From Curvularia sp. ZM96 (taxonomy: Eukaryota > Ascomycota > Dothideomycetes > Pleosporales > Pleosporaceae): 64,000 bases of DNA. The notes under the pieces were generated by a model. The model was given only the letters and a program-made list of their open reading frames with translations. It made no database searches and had not been told where the DNA came from. The translations under genes were made by a program, and so were the position numbers. Below, in pieces: positions 22,640 to 32,213 of the stretch (positions are counted from its first letter, which is position 1; each line of letters begins with the position of its first letter). The DNA lies in contig JAJGBQ010000006.1 of NCBI GenBank assembly GCA_022457065.1, positions 2,418,001 to 2,482,000 on the forward strand, read 5' to 3'.

Positions 22640-25426
22640 ATGTCTCGCAGCGACCGCGGCCCAAAGAAGTTCTCCTTCCCTCTCCCTCGCCGATCGCGAA
22701 GTAGACTTCAAAAGCCCCTCGGCGACGAAAGGGATGACACTGACGCCCGCTCCATACCTCCCTCCATCTCTGGCTCCATACGACCGTCTCGTCACGAAGA
22801 GCCAACCAGTAAGGCATACCAGATTCTAGGCACCTCCAGCTCCTTACACCCCTCGACCCCGATACCATCACTACCGCCACCGAGCCCTGGGTTTATATCA
22901 GTCGTCATATCAGAGACCAGTGCTGGCTCACACATAGACGACTGGAATTCAGTATCGACAGCAGGGGATACGAGACGGCCCCCCATGTCTAAGCAACCAT
23001 CTTCAACCGTGCTGGGGCGAATATACTCTGGGGAGAGAAAGTGGGGCTCTGACCACAGCGCATCCAGCCATCGACTACATCCACAGACGTCCAACTCAAC
23101 CCTTCGATCGCATTACGATGCGAAGAACTCGCCCTTGTCCATTTCGCAACAAACTTCTGACTCCGCGATCCGCGATCGGGCCCTCAGAAGAGGGCGTACC
23201 CCAGTATTGACTGATACGGGTTACGATGGCTATGTGGCCAATCCAGTGTCACCTGTCATCCTGGAGGAAGCAAGGAAGAAGGAACACAAAAAGGGCAAGC
23301 CTGCACGGCTGGATCTATCGCGGCTATTCCCCAAGCCAAAGGATAATCGAGACCAGCGCTATGGCAACGCAATGCTCTCCCCAGCCAAGATGGTCAATTC
23401 GCCTGCCGCCATGTCGGTGAACTCTGAATATTTCCATCACTCGCCATCCAGGGACCGGCCTCCACAGCTAACACCAAACAAATTACAGAAGAACAAGATC
23501 TCAGCACGCCGACCGCCAAGCCCGGTCCGCATGGTCGAGAGGGATGAGTACGACAATGCCAAAGTCCACGTACGTCGTCCACCAAAGGGTGTTCAACATT
23601 GGTTCGATGCGCTTGACGAGGATAGTGATGGGAGCTCCGAGGAGATGAGGCAGACATCTGCTCCGCGGGCTGTCCGCTCACATGGTTCGTCAGCCCACAA
23701 TGCCCCTGTGGCGCACGCCTCGCAATCGACGAGAAATCCAGCGTACGGCTCTCGGTCGCAAAATATGCCAGCGACATACAAGAGAGATAGTTTTGCGCTC
23801 GAGGATATTATTGACATACGCCATTTGACCTCGCCTAGCCAGTTTTCGGTCGACACATATCACTCGCAGACGTCGTCGAGAACCAAAGAGTCTTTACTTG
23901 CAAAGACTAATCTTCAGGACTCCAGTGTTTTGTCGTTTTCGTCTTCCGAGGATGAAGGTGACTCCGGTCAGTTTGAATCCAGAAATGCTTTCAACCGCCA
24001 GAGCGTGGAAAGCACAGATTACACTGGGGACATTTTGATTGGACGCGCCCAAACCTTTGATATGCGTTCTCCGCACCATCGTCAGCATTCTACAGGGAAG
24101 ATGAGCACTTACTCGACGTCCACGAATGCCGCGACAATCGACATCATGTACACGCCTGAACCACCACCACCCGTACCTACGCATCGCTATTCACGCAACC
24201 GCACCTACAGTGGTGGCAGACGGACCAGCCATATGCGGCAGCCATCCGTGATCATGGAAGACGAGGACTCTCGTCCAAAGATTGCTTTCGATGAGCCTGT
24301 GTCGCCATCGAACCGCAGTGTAATGAGTTCGCGTACTTCAGCCAGCGCGCCTCAGCCGCAAACCGATACGTCGCAGAGGTTCATGCAGGTCACCGCTGAG
24401 GAGGAGGCCTTGCTCGAACTTATGAGAAAAAAGCGTGCGGCCATGCACAAACACTGTGGATCGCAGGCGTCAGCAGGTGAAGCTCACAAGCAACAAAAGC
24501 CTGGTTCTGAAGCGTCTAACTATGGACACGATAAATCTGGTCCCTCTGAATCAAGTCCTATGCGTATAGACACCAGGACAAGAGGTCGCACATCATCGAG
24601 TGCGTCAGCACCACATCAGCCGTCTGCGCGTGGCAGGTCAGCAAAAGTCAACAGTGTTGTCAGCGCCAGTCAACTTAGAGACAGTTCTACAAGCGATGCT
24701 TGGTCGGACCGTAACCACTCTCCGGCCAGCCGAGGGAGATCACCTCATCTCAAGGCATCTCCTGAATTCTCAGGGCTACATCCTTCCTTGCCTCGTTCTC
24801 CTACGCCTACTGCAGGCGCAACATCTCCCACTACTACCGATCATCCATCGCCTTTGCCGTCACCTTTGACACCTGCTCGCTATGTCAGTGAGCGTGACTT
24901 TGATGTCAAAGTAGCAGACAGTGACACCAGCAACGAGTTGGACGACATGCCGACTCTTGACCAAGGTGTTGTTGGCGCACTACCAGAGAGCGTCAAGTCT
25001 GATTCATCTCGTGAACTCGGTGCGCATCGACGCCGCCGAACCGCATCTAGTGATGCTGAAATCAAGTTTCCCGTTCCGCCTACCTCGCACAGTTTCCGGG
25101 ATCTGGCTTCAGTGTCTGAGGGCTCGTCTCGCCCACCCAGCATCATTGAGCCGCCAGCTCCGAAACCACAGAAAAGGGCTGTAAGGCACATCAGCGAGGT
25201 GGCGCTTGGGAGCATAGAAACACGGAATCGGCAGAGCAGCGCTCATTCAGTGGTGTCATACACATCGTCACAAAGCTCCACGTACATCAACAGTGCGGGT
25301 AAAACCAGATCGCGTCATCTCAGCCCAGACTGCATTACGACCACTCCCCGCGTTGCGAATGACGATAGGGATAGCGTTAGTGAAGATGTCTTGGCTGCGT
25401 GGAACAGTCTGGGCGGAACATACTAA
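22640..25426 (+). CDS. conserved disordered Ser/Pro-rich protein, function unknown
   Basis: Single exon of 928 residues from the ATG in MSRSDRGPKKFSFPLPRR. The sequence is dominated by Ser, Pro, Arg and His with many SP and RxxS sites, so it is probably a phosphorylated, mostly unstructured protein. The one segment that looks folded is a short charged helix near residue 585-605, reading VTAEEEALLELMRKKRAAMH, a motif I recognise from large hypothetical proteins of Pezizomycotina without assigned function. No membrane segment, signal peptide or catalytic motif. The C-terminal end EDVLAAWNSLGGTY is compact and may be a conserved docking tail. I cannot name a function; a cytoskeletal or polarity scaffold is possible but unsupported. 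Confidence 0.75.
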   Translation: MSRSDRGPKKFSFPLPRRSRSRLQKPLGDERDDTDARSIPPSISGSIRPSRHEEPTSKAYQILGTSSSLHPSTPIPSLPPPSPGFISVVISETSAGSHIDDWNSVSTAGDTRRPPMSKQPSSTVLGRIYSGERKWGSDHSASSHRLHPQTSNSTLRSHYDAKNSPLSISQQTSDSAIRDRALRRGRTPVLTDTGYDGYVANPVSPVILEEARKKEHKKGKPARLDLSRLFPKPKDNRDQRYGNAMLSPAKMVNSPAAMSVNSEYFHHSPSRDRPPQLTPNKLQKNKISARRPPSPVRMVERDEYDNAKVHVRRPPKGVQHWFDALDEDSDGSSEEMRQTSAPRAVRSHGSSAHNAPVAHASQSTRNPAYGSRSQNMPATYKRDSFALEDIIDIRHLTSPSQFSVDTYHSQTSSRTKESLLAKTNLQDSSVLSFSSSEDEGDSGQFESRNAFNRQSVESTDYTGDILIGRAQTFDMRSPHHRQHSTGKMSTYSTSTNAATIDIMYTPEPPPPVPTHRYSRNRTYSGGRRTSHMRQPSVIMEDEDSRPKIAFDEPVSPSNRSVMSSRTSASAPQPQTDTSQRFMQVTAEEEALLELMRKKRAAMHKHCGSQASAGEAHKQQKPGSEASNYGHDKSGPSESSPMRIDTRTRGRTSSSASAPHQPSARGRSAKVNSVVSASQLRDSSTSDAWSDRNHSPASRGRSPHLKASPEFSGLHPSLPRSPTPTAGATSPTTTDHPSPLPSPLTPARYVSERDFDVKVADSDTSNELDDMPTLDQGVVGALPESVKSDSSRELGAHRRRRTASSDAEIKFPVPPTSHSFRDLASVSEGSSRPPSIIEPPAPKPQKRAVRHISEVALGSIETRNRQSSAHSVVSYTSSQSSTYINSAGKTRSRHLSPDCITTTPRVANDDRDSVSEDVLAAWNSLGGTY

Positions 25427-27886
25427 ATGTCCCGGCGCTCTCTAGTTCCCGTGAGATTCACGCCAACAGCCCCTCGCGTTCTAGCGTGTTTCCTTTGTTT
25501 CCTTTTCTTATTCCATGAAGAGTTTCTTTCTCAGGGCTTTCTTGCCATCTATTTTCTTGGCTAGGACTTTCTCTTTGGCTCTAATCCGTGGCTTGATACC
25601 CACTGTCGCTATTCTGTCCAGTTTCTTTTCTGCACTAGCCACCTTTACTAGACTGGTCTGAGCATGTCGTGAAGATATCCAGGTTAAATCTTTTTCTCGG
25701 CATGATTTCATATGTTATCTCTGCTGGGTGGGTGGGGTTTGTGTCTTATATTTCATTATTGGAGGGTTTCTCATCACTGTATCTGCATATCTTGGGCTAC
25801 GCGGGTTACGAAAGAATGAAGGGGCCCATTGATTAGTCTGGTCAGGTCATGAGGTTAGAGGTTGGATACGCAAACAATCATCTTCCAGGTGTGGCGATGA
25901 AAAATAATAGTAGTGTTCTTCTTGACAACAACCAAGCACACATAATAATCATACATGGCATTTACAGGGAAGTACAACCCGAGCAATCGACAATAGCGAA
26001 TTATTCCGATCCTGCAACTCGAGCCACATACTTAAACCGTCACCACCGTTGAAAAACGTCGTCGTTATCACCCCTCCTGTTATTATTTTCTCTAGCTTAC
26101 ACCGTTTCAAGATCGAACTGTATCCATTCTCTTCCCTGTTCTCCTTCCCTGCTCTCTCCCTTCCCCCCATCCAATCCCTCCATCATACTCTTTGCTTTTC
26201 CGTGGCCCCCAACCGACTACACCTACCTCTTGCCTGTTCGAGCAGGCTCCACCAAGCATACATATGAACATGTACCACGCGCCTTATCGCCATGCGTTCA
26301 GCCCTTTTCTTTCCTTTTTCTCATACCACTACCTATCTATATCTCCCTTTTTTTGCTTTTCCGGCCACTATCTACTCTTCAACACCCTGCTCTCTCAGCT
26401 CCCTTCCTCATCCCATACCGCCACCACGTAATCGTCCGCCCTCCCTAGCACCCAAAAAAAAAACAAAAATACAGTTACAGTTACGTCCGTAACTCAATCT
26501 GTACCCCTGTGCAATACCCCGGGGTCCCAAACACATCCCCTGCCTCTAACCCCCGCATTTTGCCCAGCCGATCAACGCCCTTTTTTGCTCGTTCCATCGG
26601 TCTGTCCGTGTGTATGCTCGAACGCCTAGATAAGCAAAGACCGAGTTTTTCTTTTTCTTGCTTAACTTTGTGTGCCAAGATGCTTTCGGCCGTATGGCGC
26701 TAGGTAGTTGAATGAAAGATAGCTTTTTGGGAAAAAGGAAAAAGAGAGGAAAGGCAGGTGTAGTTAGTTACATGCACTGCGCAGCGCGGTAAAGCTTCCC
26801 TTGGAAAAGTGAGAGTGAGAGACAGCAGGAGTGACTGGGAGTGCGGGGAAAAGGGCCGAGTCAGACTGCCTGTTGTTTCTTGCCCTTACGCGTATATCCT
26901 TGTTTTAGGTTATGCTGATGGATGATGTTTGGCGGTTAGTAGCAGGGCTGTGTGAGGTACTGACGCGTTCGCATTCGTGGGTGGGTGTCGTGGATACGGC
27001 GGTGGTGAGGTTTGTTGGTGGTGTGGATGGAAGTGGGAAAAGCAAGTATGAAGTTCATGGGTGGGGGCTTGAGCGTTTTTGGGCGGATGAGGGCGTCTGC
27101 TGGGTTTCATGTGTTTGAGGGATGTGCTTTTTGGTTGTGTCGTGTGCTGGTGTGATACGTTGGGACTGTGAACTGTTGTGGTAACGCTGGGCTCCGCTAA
27201 GACCATGCGAGATTGAGAATTAGTGTACCCGGACCGTTAGTTATTGCATTGTGTATACGTGATGCGAGCGTGGGGTGCCAATGTATGCCATATTTCCTGT
27301 TTGGGCAATCAAATCAAGGTACAGGAATATGTAGGATACTTGATGCTATTTTAAGCCTAGTGGTAAGGCAAATGTATTTTCGATACCTCTTCCTCTCTTT
27401 GCCCTTGCAGCGCTCTCTTCTTCCCTTTCGTCTGTATTTGTTGCATTTCTAACTCCCTATTAGCCTTCTACACTCATTTCTAGAGTATTCTTGTTGAACG
27501 ACCAGTTTCTTGTCACTGTGATGGGTCCCCACGAATAACCGTTTATTCCTCGCTCAGAGGCTCTTCAAGGGAAAGCCTCAACTAGTAGAACATCACTTCA
27601 ACACGAGCAACGCGGCAAAGTCTGTCGATAACATTTCATTTCAGCACATACTAATTGCTCCAAACCACCCCAAGTCATATCGAAAGCGCAACCAAATGAA
27701 TATACAAACATAGCATCCCCTGAACAAAACCATGCCCTCAGTGACACTGTAGATATCTCCTTTGTCCCGGATCTCACATGACCCTGTACGGCAGCGGCCA
27801 CAGATATCCTAACCGGGCCCTCCAAGTTCTTGTTGACAGCTCTTCATGCTCTCGATCCGGGAAAGGGTAAAAGTTGGCCTCGTAAT
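25427..27886. other. 2.5 kb convergent intergenic region
   Basis: Pyrimidine-rich sequence (26.1-26.6 kb) and AT-rich patches; no recognisable gene. A His/Pro-rich 98-codon minus frame (27206-26910) and a Lys-rich 67-codon minus frame (25711-25508) were considered and not called. Likely 3' untranslated sequence plus spacer. Confidence 0.5.
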
Positions 27887-28138
27887 TTATGGCTTGATGC
27901 AGCAGCACTTCTTCTGGAGCTTGATCTTGCTGCATCCGTCACGGCTCATGTGGGAGAAGCCGCGGGAGCCGCAGTGGTTCTCGCACTTGCCGGTCCAGAA
28001 GGTAGCACACTGCGAGGCGTGGAAGCAGTTGTCGGCGCGGGCGTCAAGGGGGCTCGCCTCGACGGGGCTCATATCGCTCGCGTATGGGACGGCGAGGACG
28101 GTGGCGGCGAAGGTGGCGAGGATGAGAGTGAGCTTCAT
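27887..28138 (-). CDS. small secreted Cys-rich peptide, defensin-like (CS-alpha-beta) pattern
   Basis: One exon of 83 residues. MKLTLILATFAATVLA is a signal peptide, followed by a short propeptide-like stretch ending about DARADN, then a mature region of about 47 residues with eight cysteines. Their spacing is C-x5-C-x7-C-x3-C-x12-C-x7-C-C-C. The CxxxC (CENHC), a following Cys and a terminal C-x-C (within CCC) are the signature of the cysteine-stabilised alpha-beta fold of defensins. Net charge of the mature part is positive. The gene stands alone, with a gene-poor region on its upstream side. Antimicrobial peptide or secreted effector are both possible; the call rests only on the Cys pattern and signal peptide. 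Confidence 0.7.
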   Translation of the reverse strand: MKLTLILATFAATVLAVPYASDMSPVEASPLDARADNCFHASQCATFWTGKCENHCGSRGFSHMSRDGCSKIKLQKKCCCIKP

Positions 28139-28432
28139 GGTGGTGTTGAGTGCGTTTTGAGGTGGTTAACCAAATGAGAGTTTGGATGTGGTAGTGAGTG
28201 CTATTGATGCCAATGAGTATGGAGTAGAGGTGAGGATGATAGTCAAATATGGGCGTGTCCTGGCATATTTATATTCAATCCAGGCCGGCGAGATATTTAG
28301 ATTGAATAGTTCGTATCCTTTGTCCAAACCCGCAATGATGCTATTCAGAGAATGGCCCCCATGAGGCACACATCGTGTACAGGCATAGATGAGATGATCG
28401 TGAGCTTGTCGAGGTACTTCATTTGCATAGTC

Positions 28433-28795
28433 TCAGCTGAAGCTCGCGAATCTTTCTGTTCGAGGCATGGCTTCGGGCTTCATCACTGCCACGTAAAGAA
28501 GTGGAGCGGTTATTGGCGTTAGCGGGAGAAGGCCGGTGTACTCTTTGAGGCAGTTCATATCCTCAGCTGAGAGGATCTTGGGTGGTGATAGGCTCCAGAC
28601 CGTGCCGTCAATTTCCTGAACCAAAGATCGTGAAACTTTCTGGTCGGCTAAGCTCCAAGTTGTTTCTAATCAGGGGTTTGCACCGGCTGTCATCGCAGCC
28701 ACCATCGCAGCCACGTAGAAGTACCATGTATGCAGGTGTAAACGGGATAAGGCTGATGCGCTCATTGAGTCATGGTACCAATTCTCTAGCACCAT
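28433..28795 (-). repeat. degenerate coding-like tandem duplication
   Basis: On the minus strand two stretches about 240 bp apart, near 28532-28450 and 28765-28690, align and translate to related strings: EYTGLLPLTPITAPLLYVAV and ERISLIPFTPAYMVLLRGC. Flanking words such as TGGAGC(C/T)TA also recur. Stops break the frame, so it looks like remnants of a repeat-containing gene or an eroded duplicated sequence. Identity of the parent gene unknown. Confidence 0.35.
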
Positions 28796-30719
28796 TGCAA
28801 TTCCTATAGTTAGATCTGCCCTCAATGTACTGTAGAATAACACTTTGTTCGCAAGTGGTATGAAAATAGGCTTTTAGCACTCAAAGAGCTGTTCTGGTAT
28901 TTTTGGTAGTGTTTTGAAAGGAAGTGTTTGTGACTATTTTTAAGGCGACCAGTACTCCAGTAGTTGACCCACCTTAATCCACACATGGGAGTGGGCATCT
29001 CTTATTGGCCCGCTAACCACGCACCCCGCCATATTCGGGTACTTGGCAGTGCTGTAGATTTTGGGGGCGGTATGGGGTATCTAGTGCAAACTCCCGACTG
29101 GCTGTGAGCAGTCTGGTGTTGTCACAGATGGGAATATCAATAAGTTGTTTGAAGGGTGCCATCCTGCAAAACAATTGGCTGTAAAGGTTAGCAAGAATCG
29201 CTTATCTTTGTGCTCTCCCAGATCTTGAGAAACAATTCCTGTGTTACTGAAGTCAAGGTCCCTCGTAATCGGTTCATGGTAAGCTTAGCCCCCAATTTCT
29301 TTTCGGAAGATCCAATCTACTACGCTAATTTGTACCGCGTCTCGCATTTTTCGTATACAAGATTTCAACAAGTATTATTAGCCGACTAACACCACGGCAC
29401 TGGATCAGGGCGGACCTATGAGGTTGGCTGCTGATTGGCTGTCAGATACGCGCTAGAGTATCCAGTATCTGGTAGAGAACCCGCTCTGCTGGTTTTCATC
29501 TGAGGCTCCTTGAATCAGATCCTATAGATGGACCCGTGTTATTCGCCTATCCTTGCGTTCTTGCTACCATGTTCGCTCCCGTCAAAACTGGGTATCCTAG
29601 TAGCACAGCATTCCGCGAGAGGTCCTTGACTGCCATCCCTTCTTTGGCCCCCAATGTACATCCTGGTCGGAGATTTCATTACGTGATTCAGCGCCGCGCA
29701 CCAATTGTTGCGTCCTCGCTTGGACTGCAGCCTCCGCCTCATTTCGTTATTTTTCACTCTTTTGTTAGTGAGGGAGTGCGCCTTTTCCTTGTATATACCG
29801 CCTTACGTTGTTTTCTGGGAAATGGCGGTATGATACAGAAAGCAAGAACAATACCATCAATATATAAGTTTCCTTGAAGAGCACCTCAGCACATTTGTCC
29901 AAGTTTCATTGCCTTGGTATATACATGCCAAATAATCCGCGTTACAGCCTTCTTCGTCCTTCCAGCTCTATGTCACTTGTACAAACCATGCATTTGATCA
30001 ATCCATGCGCGAAACCAGCGGCGCCTGCATGGCAGAGGGAGGTGAAATAAAAACAAAGTGAACTTCAGCATAGTAGCACCCAAAAAAACAGGTAGGTCGT
30101 CATAACAAAGAAAACACAATCGTCGCTTCATTACGCAAAATGGTTATGAGCGTTGCACCTGCATTTCATCTTAATTCTCATCTACAAACCTAAACAACGG
30201 CAGAGATTGCTGATAGAATCATGAAGATACATGATTATATTCACAATTCAAACCAAACGCAAAGAGAAGACATACTGCTGACTCAACTTTACATATATCT
30301 CCTTTCATGATGCTGATAACGATACCTATTCTAATTTCTTGACGATGTATCAACACAATGAGCCAAGCCAATTCCTGCTTGTCGTTAGCATCTAGACTTA
30401 TGAGTATAATGACATGTTTCGTGTTGCGCGGCTTAGCACACGCCTGACTTGAAGTTGGACAACAAACAACAACATATGACAGCGAGGTTTCCGCCAGTGG
30501 TCAACCACCTAGCTACTAATTCGCAAGTGAAATACTCCGATTGGGAACATCAAGTATGATATTTTAATTCCTCCGGTCGTTTACCCAAAGCCTTTCATTC
30601 TATTGTATCTGTTAACAAATTTGCGAAAGTAACATAGCACTGTTTACAAGAATCTGGGTACGAAGAGTTGTGAGGAAAACTATCAGCTAGGTTCAATTTT
30701 GACTGAATCGGGAATATTA

Positions 30720-30826
30720 CGGCTTAGCAGGGGTGGCAGGGGGGGCCCTGTTGTGATTCACGCGCAAAAAAGTATGAAAGAAAAGCGTCCTCGAGAGAAA
30801 GACTGACCCTTGATTGGTGCACTTCA
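30720..30826 (+). repeat. terminal-repeat unit A (possible left end of a large element)
   Basis: Starts with CGGCTTAGCA directly after TA. A conserved 42-bp block at 30785-30826 (GAGAGAAAGAC...GATTGGTGCACTTCA) is shared with units B and C. The word ATTGG begins 93 bp in from the first base, the same offset as in the left end of the 493-bp element at 38556. Confidence 0.6.
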
Positions 30827-31373
30827 TTCCCTTGCGCATTTTGTTGAGATTCAATACTTGCATGCATGCATGAACAAACATGATTAGCTTCATTTCTGCC
30901 AATCTCCATTGCTGCCGAACCGCATTTCAGCAATGACATGCTAGGCTCGCATGCGGCTGCGCCTTTCTGAATAATGGTCATCTTCCTTTTCGCTTCTGTC
31001 GAGCTGCTGAGGTGTGTCTTTATTCCCAGCTCCATTACCTGGGGCTGCAGCGTCGCGCGATTGGCAGGTAATGTGGCTTGGGATAGAGCTGTCACGTGCT
31101 TGGATATGAGGCTCAAAGGTCCAGTACGGCTGAGGACTTGCATAGTATAAAGATCTCATTTGATCCTTGGGATGAATGCTAAAGATTCTTTTGAATGCTA
31201 TTCTGATATTCTTGCTTCCACCTGCCGAACCTCTTACAATAGCGTCTTCTAATAGACGCCGGGATACCTACAGCAGGTATAGCGCGCTAACAAAGATCCC
31301 CTTCATGTGATCCAGTTGGTGTTGTTGTGGGGAAGGCGAACAGGCCCTGAAGCGAAAATAGAAGTATTATGTA

Positions 31374-31462
31374 CGGCTTAGTTGGTGGTGTACGAGGCAG
31401 ACAAGATGCGTGCAAGAAGAGCATTCTCGAGAGAAAGACCAGCCCATGATTGGTGCACTTCA
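31374..31462 (+). repeat. terminal-repeat unit B
   Basis: Begins CGGCTTAG after TA, then diverges, then repeats the 42-bp block (31421-31462) found in units A and C. ATTGG is 75 bp from the first base. It sits about 30 bp upstream of unit C in direct orientation and also shares with C the following words ACTTGAT and GGCAG. Confidence 0.55.
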
Positions 31463-31492
31463 AGACTTGATTCGAAGGCAGTGGAGATATTA

Positions 31493-31587
31493 CGGCTTAG
31501 CACCGTGGTGCGAAGCTAGCACCGACGTGATAGTGTAAAAGAAACGCATCCTCAAGAGAAAGGCCGGCCCTTGATTGGTGCACTTCA
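31493..31587 (+). repeat. terminal-repeat unit C
   Basis: Begins CGGCTTAGCA after ATATTA, with the shared 42-bp block at 31546-31587 and ATTGG 81 bp in. In direct orientation with A and B and about 0.6 kb before the kinase-NACHT gene. Confidence 0.55.
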
Positions 31588-32213
31588 AGACTTGATCCCG
31601 GAGGCAGACCTGGGAATTAGGCAACAGACGTCAGCGTGAGCGTCGTCTCATTGGGTGTAGATACCAGGGCTGCCTTGCGAGGCACACTTCACAGTAGATC
31701 GGTCTTCCACGGGCCGTAGCCGAGATCAATCTTTTTGTGGGGATGGCGCACAGAAGCTACTGGATGTGATTCATGATAGCGAGACACCACGACGCGGAGC
31801 AGTTCCATCCATCTGCACATGTATGAGTCCAGCACTTCTATATGAGTGTTGTTTCTCCCCCGCACCTTCGGACCAGGTTCTGAAAGGGCACGAATCCCCA
31901 TTGAGCCGAGGAGACGCGTGCGCGATGGACCCATTTGTTGCCGCTGGCACCTGGACATGTACGTAGGCGCTTGCTGCTACGTGGCTTTGCAGCCACCAAT
32001 ACTGGTCGCCAAAGCGCTTCAGCCTAAGCAGTCTCCGTCTGATTGGAGAAGCTGTTTGCAATTGTCGATAACAGCCATTGCACGTGCAGCAGTTGACCGG
32101 TGAAACATGCGGCAGCCCCTTTGCCCCTCAGGACCCTCTGTGCTCATCAAGCAAAAGCACAATATACCCCCAATACCGCGCAGCATCTGGGGACCTGATC
32201 AAGGGTAGCTACC

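Larger units (their letters stand above)
28139..32213. other. 4 kb gene-poor region with degenerate repeats
   Basis: No intact gene recognised. It contains a degenerate duplication (28.43-28.80 kb), AT-rich sequence (about 29.9-30.7 kb) and three related repeat units starting with CGGCTTAG (listed separately). Open frames are all short and without family resemblance. Confidence 0.55.

Noticed and set aside
26910..27206. 98-codon His/Pro-rich minus frame
   Set aside because: Low complexity from a GT-rich plus strand; lies in probable untranslated sequence.
30429..30438. Another CGGCTTAGCA copy
   Set aside because: Not preceded by TA and lacks the 42-bp block and an ATTGG at the usual distance, so not counted as an element end.
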